This document shows positions 7,181-14,950 of a DNA stretch of 17,562 bases, piece by piece. The stretch is taken from assembly GCA_002707085.1 (NCBI GenBank), contig PALY01000010.1:1843-19404 (forward strand). Direction: 5' to 3'. The translations under genes and the position numbers were made by a program. Source of the stretch: Deltaproteobacteria bacterium. Lineage in GTDB: Bacteria; Myxococcota_A; UBA796. The notes beneath the pieces were generated by a model. That model was not told the DNA's origin and did not search any database. It saw only the letters and a program-made list of their open reading frames with translations. Within the stretch, counting starts at the first letter, position 1. Each line of letters opens with the position of its first letter.

Positions 7181-9049
7181 ATGTCTGACCCTTCTTCTCC
7201 AGATACTTCGCAGACGGAACCCGTTCAAGAGGACGGGCTTGTGGACGAAATTCCTGTTGAAGGATCTCCACCTGGGTCGGTTGAGTCTGCACCTGAAGCA
7301 GAGCAATCGGAGGTTGAAGACGAAATTCCCGAAGAGATTCGGCAAGAAGTAGCGGTTGGTGGAACCGCCAGTGGGGTTGCTACGAACAATGCCCTACGCT
7401 CACTCTCTCGGGCAGCCCGAAGTTTTTTGTTGTACGAGCCACGAAACCAAGCGATTCGGGACTTTTTGCAGGACTACCGAGAGAACATGCTGGCTGCGCT
7501 AAAGACGTACGGCACCATGAAGCTCGACATCCGACCTTTTGAAATGACCCGAGAAGGCGAGGTTGTTTATCTGGAGCGCGAACGTGAACGTTCACTCGCC
7601 TTCCGATTGTTTCGAGATGGTGTTCGCAGCATCAAGATTGAACCCGAAGTAAAATGGGAAGAACTGCTTCGACTTCTTGAGATTTTGTCGATCAGGTACA
7701 CAGGCATTCGTCAATCTGAAGACGATATTGTGACCCTGTTGTGGAAGGCCGGCTTTAAAAGCATTGGCATTGTCGCCATCGAGGGGTTTGCACCCGATGA
7801 GGAACTTCCTCAGGGGGGCTTCGCAAGTGATCTTCCAAAAAGCAAACGGAAGAAGGTGCGAAGAACAGGAACGGTTCAAGTCGAGGCTCCAGCTGATTGG
7901 GATTTGCCCCTCCCCCGGTTTGATGAAGTGGGGACGGTCATTTGGACCGAAGTGGCTCCGGATCGAATCGATGCGTTGATTGCTGAATCAACATCGACAA
8001 ATATTCCGGAAATTTCCATCCGATTGATGAAGCGACTTTTCTTGGTGGTGGCAGACCCCACAGATCCCATGTCTTTGGAACACGTGGCCCCAGTGTTGAA
8101 TGAAATCCGAGATTTCCTGCTCTCAGAAGGTCAACTACAATACCTGACGAGCCTTGCGTCATTGGTTGAACAGAATCATTTTATCGATGAAGAAAAAATG
8201 AGTCTGGAGTTGGAGCGGTTCGCGGATAACCGAGCGCTGCGACGAATCGTAAAATCGGTGGGTAAGGGTTCGGAAACCATCCCTCCAGACTTATTGTCTT
8301 TGCTGAAGATGATTCCCGGTGATCCTTTGGGTCAGATGATGGATATGTTGGTGGAGGAACGGGGGTCCGCCTCACGCCGGTTGATTCGCATGTTGATCGA
8401 ACATTTTGCGAAAGAAACCTGGGATCCGCGATTTGTGTTTGACCGCATGCACAGTGAATCCCCCAGTGTCTTGTGCGACATTCTTCGTGCCATGAGCCGT
8501 GCTTTGCCTGAACAAACACTCGTGGAAGCGGTGACATTGGCTGGGCATCAGTCATCAGAAGTACAGTTGGAAGTCTTGTGGGTTTTGGGTCGAGCCGACG
8601 ATGAGGAACTGGTTGAAAAGACTTTGATTACCATGATGGAGTCCAACTTTTCAGAAGTTCGTAGTCGGGTATTGGAGCATTTTGAGCTGTATGGATCGGC
8701 GGCGGTTTTTGATACGGTAAAAACCTTTGTAGAATCGAGATCGACACGGGGAATCACCGAACGAGAGTGTGAAGTGTCGGGTCGGGTTCTTGCCGCTGTG
8801 AATCCGGACGAGGCGAAGTCCACCCTGATGGCTTGGATTCGGCCGCCCGGATTGTTCAAGCGCTTTGTAGAAATGCCAGGCACTCATGCCCTCCACCGTA
8901 CGGCTGTGACGGGTTTAGGCCTGCTGCCGGGTGATGATGTTGATGAATTGCTGCGGTGGTTATCAGAGCGATGTGGCGAGGAAATGTACAAGTTGTGCAT
9001 GATGACTCTTGTACGACGTCGGAAGGAGTGGGTGAATCGTGATCGATGA
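7181..9049 (+). CDS. HEAT-like repeat protein with N-terminal module shared with next gene
   Basis: Starting at ATG 7181 (a TTG at 7175 is less likely) the product has 622 residues. The first 55 or so are acidic and Pro/Ser-rich, probably disordered. Residues about 70-205 form a mixed helix/strand module: FLLYEPRNQAIRDFL, EGEVVYLERERE, LAFRLFRDGVRSIKIEP, then LLRLLEILS. A Lys/Arg-rich patch (SKRKKVRR) follows. Residues from about 250 to 620 are helical. The last third looks like HEAT-type paired helices, for example HQSSEVQLEVLWVLGRADDEELVEK and SNFSEVRSRVLEHFELYGS. No signal peptide or membrane segment, so it is cytoplasmic. Its stop overlaps the HD-GYP-like gene by 11 bases, so the two are probably made together as scaffold and regulator. 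No known named family is claimed. Confidence 0.78.
   Translation: MSDPSSPDTSQTEPVQEDGLVDEIPVEGSPPGSVESAPEAEQSEVEDEIPEEIRQEVAVGGTASGVATNNALRSLSRAARSFLLYEPRNQAIRDFLQDYRENMLAALKTYGTMKLDIRPFEMTREGEVVYLERERERSLAFRLFRDGVRSIKIEPEVKWEELLRLLEILSIRYTGIRQSEDDIVTLLWKAGFKSIGIVAIEGFAPDEELPQGGFASDLPKSKRKKVRRTGTVQVEAPADWDLPLPRFDEVGTVIWTEVAPDRIDALIAESTSTNIPEISIRLMKRLFLVVADPTDPMSLEHVAPVLNEIRDFLLSEGQLQYLTSLASLVEQNHFIDEEKMSLELERFADNRALRRIVKSVGKGSETIPPDLLSLLKMIPGDPLGQMMDMLVEERGSASRRLIRMLIEHFAKETWDPRFVFDRMHSESPSVLCDILRAMSRALPEQTLVEAVTLAGHQSSEVQLEVLWVLGRADDEELVEKTLITMMESNFSEVRSRVLEHFELYGSAAVFDTVKTFVESRSTRGITERECEVSGRVLAAVNPDEAKSTLMAWIRPPGLFKRFVEMPGTHALHRTAVTGLGLLPGDDVDELLRWLSERCGEEMYKLCMMTLVRRRKEWVNRDR
9023..9028 (+). 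promoter_or_regulatory. Ribosome binding site for the GTG start of the HD-GYP-like gene
   Basis: AAGGAG lies ten bases before the GTG at 9039, inside the end of the upstream gene. The ATG at 9046 is in another frame, so GTG 9039 is the sensible start. Confidence 0.55.
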
Positions 9050-10553
9050 TCCAGAAACCGAACCCATCGAAGTCGGCAGTGCTTCTGTCGAAGATTCGGA
9101 GTTGGCGGAGTCCCAAGAGAGGTTGGGAAAGACGCTCGATAGAGTTCGTGCAGGCGAGGACCGTGCGCTCTCCACGGTGGTACGGGAAGATGGAGAACGA
9201 TTCGTTCGGACATTTTATGGCCTGCTTCGGATGATTCATCTCCACGACTTGGACAACGATGCATTCCAACGCCCAATCTCGGAGTTGGTGGAGCTCTCTG
9301 CTCGCATGTATGAATTGTTGGGTGCGATCAACTTGGTGTGTGTCGAAGAGCAGGTGTACATCAACGACATTCGAATCCGTTTCGATGAACGTGCAGAGAG
9401 TGGTCGGATGATGGGGGTCGAACTGTATCGCCACAGAATCGGTGGCTTGACTTTGCATAAGCCGCTGCTCACCGACGATGTGAAGAAGTTGGTCCGAATT
9501 TTGGCCAACGATCCGGATGAAAGTACACCCCGAACGGTTGTGGTGAATGCCCTTAAGGACCAGGGTGTTGATGGTATTGAGTTGTTTGGTATTTACCGGT
9601 TTCGTGTGACGGGTGAGGCACAACAAGAAACCGTCAGTGGTGAAGAAAAAAGCCAAACGGAGGTGGAAGTTGCCGGAGTTGTGGACCGTGGTGCCGATTT
9701 GGTTGAGGATGGACTGAACAATTTGGGTGCCAATCGGATGCCCAATCCGTTGCCTCTTCGCCGAATGGTCACCGAAATTATCGAAGGGGGCGTTGGCGCA
9801 GAAGGATTGTGGGATGAACCGGGTGTAGAAAACGAATTTGGCTCTCACGTGGTTCGAGTCTCACGTTTGTGCCTATTGATGGGTACAGGGTTGGGCCTGT
9901 CTGATGAAGCCCTTCAAGACCTTGGTGTTGCCGCGCTGTTTCATGACATGGGCTACGCCGCCCGCGAGGGCGCAGTAGCGGCCAAAGACGGAAAAGAGGC
10001 GGTTGCTGGGTATGCACCCCCGTATGAACGTCACGCCGCTGCTGGCGTACGACTGCTGTTGAGACAACGCGGCTTTCATCCGGCCAAGGTTCTTCGAATT
10101 CTTGCCACCATGGAGCATCACGATGACTTTGATGGCCCAAAGGGAACACCATCATTGTTTGGTCGGATCATTCGCATTGCGGAAGACTTCGACAACCTGA
10201 TTCGTGCCAGGGGTGGAGCGTTGACATCTGGAGATGCCATCGCCCGTATGGTGCCACACAGTGGCACTCGCTACGATCCAGATATCTTTGCAATCTTCGT
10301 GAACAGGATGGGTAAGTACCCGCCGGGGACCATGATGTTGTTGGCGGATGGGTGTATCGCTGTGAGCATTGGTACATGCCGGAGCAAAGAAACTTTCGAT
10401 AAACCCTTGGTACGGATTGTTCGGGACACTGGGGGAACGGTTTTGGAGGATGATGTGACTGTCGACCTGGCCGAAACTGGTTCGGTCCGGATGGTTCTCA
10501 ACTCTCGCCCGGAGCGGCTCAAGCGGCATGGGGATGACGAGGCGGTGGACTGA
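9039..10553 (+). CDS. Degenerate HD-GYP-like phosphohydrolase-fold protein with N-terminal sensory-like module
   Basis: The 504-residue protein has a module at about 52-188 resembling the one in the upstream gene (MIHLHDLDNDAF, LVCVEEQVYINDIRIRF, MGVELYRHRIGGLTLHKPL, VRILAND, DGIELFGIYRF). An acidic linker follows. From about 265 it matches an HD-GYP domain: H270 (SHVVRV), H302-D303 (LFHDMGY), H332 (YERHAAAG) and H360-H361 (EHHDDFDG). Several hallmarks differ. HD is followed by MGY rather than IGK, HHE is HHD, the GYP triplet reads GPKG, and the late ADxFD aspartate is Glu382 in AEDFDNL. Metal binding is largely possible, but cyclic-di-GMP hydrolysis is doubtful. A C-terminal beta part (YPPGTMMLLADGCIAV, KPLVRIVRD) is usual for the family. 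No transmembrane segment. Likely a cytoplasmic signalling protein working with the HEAT-like partner. Confidence 0.8.
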   Translation: MIDDPETEPIEVGSASVEDSELAESQERLGKTLDRVRAGEDRALSTVVREDGERFVRTFYGLLRMIHLHDLDNDAFQRPISELVELSARMYELLGAINLVCVEEQVYINDIRIRFDERAESGRMMGVELYRHRIGGLTLHKPLLTDDVKKLVRILANDPDESTPRTVVVNALKDQGVDGIELFGIYRFRVTGEAQQETVSGEEKSQTEVEVAGVVDRGADLVEDGLNNLGANRMPNPLPLRRMVTEIIEGGVGAEGLWDEPGVENEFGSHVVRVSRLCLLMGTGLGLSDEALQDLGVAALFHDMGYAAREGAVAAKDGKEAVAGYAPPYERHAAAGVRLLLRQRGFHPAKVLRILATMEHHDDFDGPKGTPSLFGRIIRIAEDFDNLIRARGGALTSGDAIARMVPHSGTRYDPDIFAIFVNRMGKYPPGTMMLLADGCIAVSIGTCRSKETFDKPLVRIVRDTGGTVLEDDVTVDLAETGSVRMVLNSRPERLKRHGDDEAVD

Positions 10554-10562
10554 ATTTCTAAG

Positions 10563-11264
10563 TCATGCGGGCTTGGGGTTTTTCCGCGCATAGAGTTCAC
10601 TTTGAACGGAACGTTCCGCTGACAGGTGAGCATCTTCTGCCACGGTGTTGATCAGCTTTTTTGCTTCCCGTTGTGCCACAGGGTCGCGATCCCTGATGTC
10701 TTCAGCGAGGCGCATGGCCACATCGAAGGGTGAACCTCCACCGTCTATGGTGAGACCCCAGCGGGTTGCAGACACTGCATCGATATCTTGACCTGCCAGA
10801 ATCACTTGCTTCGCAATGGATGCACCAAGTAGGGAGGTCAAGCGCGTTGTACCCCCCGCTGCAGGGATGATTCCCAAAGACGTTTCTGGGAGCCTAAAGA
10901 AGGCCTTTCGCCCCGCGACTCGTATGTCGCATGACAATGCCAACTCAAAACCCCCGGCGACTGCTGCTCCCTGAATTGCGGCGATGGTGATGGCATTGGA
11001 ACGAGCGATTTCTGTGAATACTGCTTGGCTTCGAAGATTCGCCGCATCTTCCGGAGTGGCGGATTTCATTTGATCCAGATCTGCGCCTGCACAGAAGACG
11101 CGGTCGCCTGTGGAGTGAATGACGATCACTGAACAATTGAGCGATAGTTCGGAAAATGCGGCGGCAATTTGTTCGATGTGATCAGAATCATATGCGTGGG
11201 CTTTGTCTGGCCGATCAAGTGTGATTTGACCGATGCCATCAGAGATTTTGTAGTGAATTGTCAT
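10563..11264 (-). CDS. Enoyl-CoA hydratase/isomerase (crotonase), both catalytic glutamates present
   Basis: The true start is most likely ATG 11264 (MTIHYKISDG). GAGG lies four bases upstream, and extending to 11486 would add 74 low-quality residues lying over bpt. The 233-residue protein has the oxyanion segments VFCAGADL (56-63) and GAAVAGGFELAL (99-110). Glu107 and Glu127 (LPETSLGIIPAAGG, 125-138) are in the places of Glu144 and Glu164 of rat enoyl-CoA hydratase, so hydration of 2-enoyl-CoA is plausible. In this it differs from the crotonase beside dpgA. It could serve fatty-acid or branched-chain degradation, or act as the second helper for the DpgA-like enzyme 3 kb away. The sequence does not decide. 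It is convergent with the HD-GYP-like gene (nine bases apart) and divergent from bpt. Confidence 0.87.
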   Translation of the reverse strand: MTIHYKISDGIGQITLDRPDKAHAYDSDHIEQIAAAFSELSLNCSVIVIHSTGDRVFCAGADLDQMKSATPEDAANLRSQAVFTEIARSNAITIAAIQGAAVAGGFELALSCDIRVAGRKAFFRLPETSLGIIPAAGGTTRLTSLLGASIAKQVILAGQDIDAVSATRWGLTIDGGGSPFDVAMRLAEDIRDRDPVAQREAKKLINTVAEDAHLSAERSVQSELYARKNPKPA

Positions 11265-11305
11265 GATTCCTCGTCGAACGCTCTGCAATTGAGCATACTT
11301 CGTAG
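11265..11305. promoter_or_regulatory. Short divergent promoter region between crotonase and bpt
   Basis: Only 41 bases separate the two divergent starts, so any promoters must overlap each other or reach into the coding ends. The crotonase side has a clear GAGG ribosome site (11269-11272 as CCTC). The bpt side has none. No -10/-35 pair could be assigned. Confidence 0.25.
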
Positions 11306-12022
11306 ATGGAATTGCGCGAACGTTTGGTACACGATGCCACTGAAAGTTGTCCGTATATAGACGGAGAGACTGCTCGGATGCCGCTTCGGTGGCAGATGCG
11401 TCATCTAAGTGGTGAAGAGTTGGACGCAGCCCTTGCAGACGGCGACCGCCGGGTGGGTCGAATGTTGTATCGGACCTCTTGTCCAAGTTGCACGGCCTGT
11501 GAGGCTCTACGCATTCCTGTTGATGAGTTCAGACCCAAGAAGTCTCAGCGGCGTGTGTGGCGCAAAAACCAAGACATCAAAGTGACTGTGGGGCCAGCAA
11601 AGTTTTCTCAAGAGCGGTTGGATTTGTACAACCGTCACAAGCGAGAACGAGGTTTGTCGAGAGATGGGAAGGAGATGACCCAGCAAGGGTATGAAGGCTG
11701 GTTCATCAACACATGCGTGCAGACCATGGAACTGTGTTTCAGTTTGAATGAAAAATTGGTCGGAGTCAGTATTGTGGATGTTGGCGCTCGCGATACTTCA
11801 AGTGTCTACCACTACTTTGATCCCGACTTGAGTGGCCGCTCCTTGGGTACATTCTCGGCTTTGGTGGAGATGGCTTGGTGTCGCACCCGGCGCGGTCGAT
11901 TTCATTACATGGGGTTGTACGTTGGAGAGTGTGACAGATTAAACTACAAGGCGCGCTTTTTACCCCATGAAAGGCGTGTCGATGGGGAGTGGATTCGAAT
12001 GGGCAAGGAGGGAGACCAGTGA
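11306..12022 (+). CDS. bpt: Aspartate/glutamate leucyltransferase (bacterial ATE-type protein transferase)
   Basis: The 238-residue product matches the Bpt/ATE family. The N-terminal part has SCPYIDGETARMPLRW (14-29) with Cys15, and RTSCPSCTACEALRIPV (56-72) with Cys59, Cys62 and Cys65. The C-terminal half has SSVYHYFDPDL (165-175), then HYMGLYVGECDRLNYKARF (200-218), the GNAT-like aminoacyl acceptor part. Bpt moves leucine from Leu-tRNA to proteins starting with Asp or Glu, marking them for ClpS/ClpAP; the alternative, arginyl transfer, is the eukaryotic-type activity. At 238 residues it is near the usual family length. It has no Shine-Dalgarno of its own, but the start fits the conserved N-terminus. 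Its stop overlaps the GTG of the next gene (GTGA), so the SPASM protein is translationally coupled. Confidence 0.9.
   Translation: MELRERLVHDATESCPYIDGETARMPLRWQMRHLSGEELDAALADGDRRVGRMLYRTSCPSCTACEALRIPVDEFRPKKSQRRVWRKNQDIKVTVGPAKFSQERLDLYNRHKRERGLSRDGKEMTQQGYEGWFINTCVQTMELCFSLNEKLVGVSIVDVGARDTSSVYHYFDPDLSGRSLGTFSALVEMAWCRTRRGRFHYMGLYVGECDRLNYKARFLPHERRVDGEWIRMGKEGDQ
12005..12011 (+). promoter_or_regulatory. Strong ribosome binding site for the stand-alone SPASM gene
   Basis: AAGGAGG lies seven bases before the GTG at 12019, which overlaps the bpt stop. It picks this start over an in-frame ATG at 11989. Confidence 0.7.
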
Positions 12023-12318
12023 GCAAGAAACGTCCTGCGTGCGCTGGCCTTTGGAATACCCCAATGGTGCAGGTCAATGGAGATGTGACCACCTGTTGTT
12101 TGGATGAGCATCTGGAAAATAAAGTGGGCAACTTGCGAGAGAAGACACTGGCCCAGATTTGGTTCGGTAAAACGATGAATCGATGGAGAATGGCCCAAGT
12201 GGAAGGTCGTTTTGAAGACTCCGGACCCCTGTGTACGCGTTGTAATTGGCAGTCAGCAGGTGGTTACCCGGAAGATAAAGTTAAAGCTTGGGTCGAACGG
12301 GTTCGAAAGACTCGTTAG
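12019..12318 (+). CDS. Stand-alone SPASM/Twitch iron-sulfur domain protein
   Basis: From GTG 12019 the protein has only 99 residues and no radical SAM core. It carries the C-terminal auxiliary-cluster pattern of radical SAM/SPASM proteins: Cys8 in ACAGLWNTPMVQVNGDV, Cys26-Cys27 in TTCCLDE, a GNLREKTLAQIW segment (38-48), a helix, then CTRC (Cys72, Cys75). These residues can hold one [4Fe-4S] cluster, so Twitch may be the better word. The gene is coupled to bpt. It could supply the auxiliary cluster in trans to a radical SAM enzyme; one in this window (15843-16634) seems to lack a full SPASM. It could also be a remnant of a lost longer gene, though the strong ribosome site argues for expression. 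Domain type is well supported; function is unknown. Confidence 0.8.
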   Translation: MSKKRPACAGLWNTPMVQVNGDVTTCCLDEHLENKVGNLREKTLAQIWFGKTMNRWRMAQVEGRFEDSGPLCTRCNWQSAGGYPEDKVKAWVERVRKTR

Positions 12319-12372
12319 CTGAACAAGTCACCATTGAATCTGCGATAGCGTTGATCATGATGAGTTTCGGAT
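12319..12372 (+). other. Short intergenic gap before the ABC exporter genes
   Basis: These 54 bases hold no clear hairpin, promoter or ribosome site. The ATG at 12373 has no upstream purine-rich motif, so the ATPase may be translated by read-through from the upstream unit or from a leaderless message. Confidence 0.3.
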
Positions 12373-13134
12373 ATGACGGTAGCTCTAAGAACAGAAAATC
12401 TCGGTAAGGTTTACAGAGTCGGCTTCTTTATGCGCCGGGTGGAAGCGCTAAAAGGCCTCAACCTTGAGGTGAAGCCAGGTGAAGCCTTTGGCTTTGTGGG
12501 ACCCAATGGGGCGGGAAAGACGACGGCAATTAAGATTCTGATGGGTCTGCATCGCCAGACTTCGGGGTCGGCCTACTTGTTTGGTGAGTCCGTAGACAAT
12601 GTGAACGCCCGTCGGCGTGTTGGATACCTTCCAGAGCGACCCTACTTTTATGTTCATCTCTCAGCGCGGGAAGTGCTGCACTTTTATGGGCAACTCTTTG
12701 AGATGGATCCAGCGGTTCGTACAGAGCGAATTGAAATGCTGTTGGAGCGAGTTCAGTTGACGCGCTTCGCAGATGTGACCTTGAGTAAGTATTCAAAGGG
12801 AATGTTGCAGCGGGTGGGTTTGTGTCAATCGTTGCTGCACGACCCGGATTTGATTGTTTTAGATGAACCCATGAGTGGTCTCGATCCCGTTGGTCGTGCC
12901 CTGGTCCGTGACTTGATCCTTGAACAACGAGACAACGGTAAAACCGTCTTCTTTTCAAGCCACATCTTGTCAGATGTAGAAGCAATTTGTGATCGGGTTG
13001 CGATTTTGGTGGGTGGCGAGCTGCGTGAATCTGGATCCATCAGTGAGGTGGTTCGTGATCGCGAGAGTTTGGAAGCGGTGTTGGTGGGTGAAATGACCAA
13101 AACCGTGGATGAATCCAAATTGGGTGTGTTGTAA
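12373..13134 (+). CDS. ABC transporter ATP-binding protein (ABC-2 type exporter)
   Basis: The 253-residue ATPase has Walker A GPNGAGKTT (43-51), a Q-loop region near YLPERP (85-90), a signature of the form YSKGM (140-144) in place of LSGGQ, Walker B LIVLDEP (160-166) and the switch His197 in SSHIL. The YSKGM signature is common in ABC-2 exporter ATPases. The order of motifs is complete, and the length is usual for the CcmA/NodI-like group. Its TAA stop shares one base with the ATG of the permease gene. It energises export through the following membrane protein; cargo is not shown. The company of a DegT aminotransferase and a prepilin peptidase gives no firm clue. Confidence 0.9.
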   Translation: MTVALRTENLGKVYRVGFFMRRVEALKGLNLEVKPGEAFGFVGPNGAGKTTAIKILMGLHRQTSGSAYLFGESVDNVNARRRVGYLPERPYFYVHLSAREVLHFYGQLFEMDPAVRTERIEMLLERVQLTRFADVTLSKYSKGMLQRVGLCQSLLHDPDLIVLDEPMSGLDPVGRALVRDLILEQRDNGKTVFFSSHILSDVEAICDRVAILVGGELRESGSISEVVRDRESLEAVLVGEMTKTVDESKLGVL

Positions 13135-13901
13135 TGCGGCGAATTTGGGCCTTGGCATACAACACGTACCGGGAAGCGGTTCGTGATCGAGTGCTGTACT
13201 CCATCCTATTTTTTGCGATTGCTGTCATTGCGTTGAGCTTGGCATTGCAAGAAGTCACCGTTGGTGACCGAGACAAGGTTGTACGAAGTGTGGCGCAGGG
13301 TGCAATCGCGGCTTTTGGTTCCATTATTGCGATGTTTTTGGGAATCAGTTTGGTATGGAAGGAGGTTGAGCGAAAGACCGTCTACACCATTTTGTCCAAG
13401 CCCATCGGGCGGTGGATGTTCGTTCTCGGAAAGTATTTGGGGATGATGATGACCTTGACGGTCCAGGTGTTGGTCATGTTTGTGGTCTACACATTGCTCC
13501 TTACATTTCAGCAGAGCTTCCCTCCTACTGTGGTCTACGTTTCTGCCCTAATGCTGATTGTTGAACTGATGTTGCTTACAAGTTGGGCAACCTTGTTCTC
13601 GACCTATTCTGCCCCCACTACAGCCGCGGGCTTTACCTTGGCCATTTTTGTGATTGGACACTTGGCCGATGACATTTGGTTGTATGGCTCCAAGCTGGAC
13701 AGTGCGTCTGCACAGGCAGTGGCCAAAGGCTTGTATTGGGCGCTACCAAACTTTGAAGTCTTCAATATTCGGGATCATGCTGTCCACGAATTGCCCATCC
13801 CTTGGGACCAAGTGACTGGGGCTGTTGGATACGGACTGACGTACACTGTGGCGGTACTTGGCCTTGCCATGTTTGTTTTTGAACGACGCGATCTCAAGTG
13901 A
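13134..13901 (+). CDS. ABC-2 type transporter permease
   Basis: The 255-residue membrane protein shows six hydrophobic segments, at about 22-40, 53-75, 98-122, 135-157, 162-180 and 228-250. The N-terminal IWALAYNTYREAVRDRVLY (4-22) is a common opening of ABC-2 permeases. VWKEVERKTVYTILSKPIGR (74-93) is the conserved cytosolic loop that contacts the ATPase (usually E.e.gT...ll..pi.R). It pairs with the ATPase upstream (one-base overlap) and its stop overlaps the next gene's GTG by four bases. One ATPase and one permease suggest a homodimeric exporter. Confidence 0.88.
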   Translation: MRRIWALAYNTYREAVRDRVLYSILFFAIAVIALSLALQEVTVGDRDKVVRSVAQGAIAAFGSIIAMFLGISLVWKEVERKTVYTILSKPIGRWMFVLGKYLGMMMTLTVQVLVMFVVYTLLLTFQQSFPPTVVYVSALMLIVELMLLTSWATLFSTYSAPTTAAGFTLAIFVIGHLADDIWLYGSKLDSASAQAVAKGLYWALPNFEVFNIRDHAVHELPIPWDQVTGAVGYGLTYTVAVLGLAMFVFERRDLK

Positions 13902-14950
13902 GCATATCGGTTCCTTGGGTCGATTTATCCCGACGAGCAGAACTTCAAACGGTTCGGGAAGCGATTTTCCAGGTCTTGGCGTCGGGTCAATTCATCGGTG
14001 GCGAGGAGGTGGAACGTCTTGAGACCTCGATAGCGGCCTGGATGGGCAGAGATTTTGGTGTTGCGGTGTCCAGCGGGACAGCGGCCTTGGAGTTGGCGCT
14101 CACCGCCTTGGGGATAGGTGTAGGGGATGAAGTGATTGTGCCCGCGGTGAGCTTTGTTGCTACCGCAGGCGCTGTGGTTCGCGTGGGTGCAACGCCGGTG
14201 GTTGTGGATGTTGGCTCTAATGGCCCCTGGATGGATTCTGCTGCAGCAAGTTCAGCGGTGACCCATCGTACGCGTGCAGTGATCCCTGTTCATCTGTTCG
14301 GGACTGCCTGCCCCGAGATGGGATTAGATGTGCCGGTGATCGATGATGCATGTCAGGCCGTGAGTCCGGGTGGCCCCTCCTGTGGTGTGATGACCGCATT
14401 GAGCTTTTATCCAACGAAAGTATTGGGTGGGGTAGGGGAAGGCGGCATGATCATGACGGACGATTTGGTGCTTTCTGAACGTCTGTGTGCTTTACGAAAT
14501 CACGGGATGGATCAGGCGGGCATATCGGTGGAGCCTCGAGGCACGAACGCGCGATTGAATGCGATTCAGGCGGCCGCTATTCGTGTCCAAATGGATACAA
14601 TGAATGCGGAGCTTGCACGTCGACAAGAGGTTGCAGCGGCATTGGATACGGTGGTTGGCAATCGTGCCCTTCGGCGTGATCCGACAAGCCCCGTGTCCGT
14701 TTATGCACTGCAAACGGCCGACCGAGATTCCTTGATGGAGACATTGCGCATGGCTGGCATTGCGACGCAGGTGTACTACTCTCTACCTGTGCATGCCCAT
14801 CCCGCCATAGCCGCTCGTTGCCGGACACCGGAGGCAACCCCGAACGCAGCGTTGTTCTGTGCGCAGGCTTTGGCTTTGCCCTGCCATGGTGGCATTACCG
14901 ATCAGCAACTTGAATACATGGTTGAAACGCTTGACGAGGCATTGCAATGA
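13898..14950 (+). CDS. DegT/DnrJ/EryC1/StrS-family PLP-dependent sugar aminotransferase
   Basis: The 350-residue protein has the family's landmarks: VPWVDL (5-10), SGTAALELAL (59-68) for phosphate and PLP contact, VGDEVIVPAVSFVATAGAV (75-93), and VIDDACQA (147-154) with the cofactor-contacting Asp/Gln. The Schiff-base Lys174 lies in LSFYPTKVLGGVGEGGMI (168-185), then RNHGM (200-204). Members aminate keto-sugar nucleotides for lipopolysaccharide O-antigen or antibiotic sugars, using Glu or Gln; some act as dehydratases, but those lack the lysine seen here. A GTG start at 13898 overlaps the permease stop. No dehydratase or glycosyltransferase partner is in the window, so the sugar cannot be named. 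Length is a little short of the usual 360-390. Confidence 0.9.
   Translation: MSISVPWVDLSRRAELQTVREAIFQVLASGQFIGGEEVERLETSIAAWMGRDFGVAVSSGTAALELALTALGIGVGDEVIVPAVSFVATAGAVVRVGATPVVVDVGSNGPWMDSAAASSAVTHRTRAVIPVHLFGTACPEMGLDVPVIDDACQAVSPGGPSCGVMTALSFYPTKVLGGVGEGGMIMTDDLVLSERLCALRNHGMDQAGISVEPRGTNARLNAIQAAAIRVQMDTMNAELARRQEVAAALDTVVGNRALRRDPTSPVSVYALQTADRDSLMETLRMAGIATQVYYSLPVHAHPAIAARCRTPEATPNAALFCAQALALPCHGGITDQQLEYMVETLDEALQ

Noticed and set aside
8856..9848. Long minus-strand open frame (330 codons) under the HEAT-like and HD-GYP-like genes
   Set aside because: Its translation is rich in His, Gln and Thr without domain pattern, and the plus-strand frames carry clear motifs. It is a shadow frame.
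11265..11486. N-terminal extension of the second crotonase up to 11486
   Set aside because: The extra 74 residues lie over the start of bpt and show no family similarity; ATG 11264 has a GAGG and starts where the crotonase fold begins.
11989..12018. Earlier ATG for the SPASM protein
   Set aside because: It would overlap bpt by 34 bases and lacks a ribosome site, whereas GTG 12019 has AAGGAGG and a GTGA overlap with the bpt stop.
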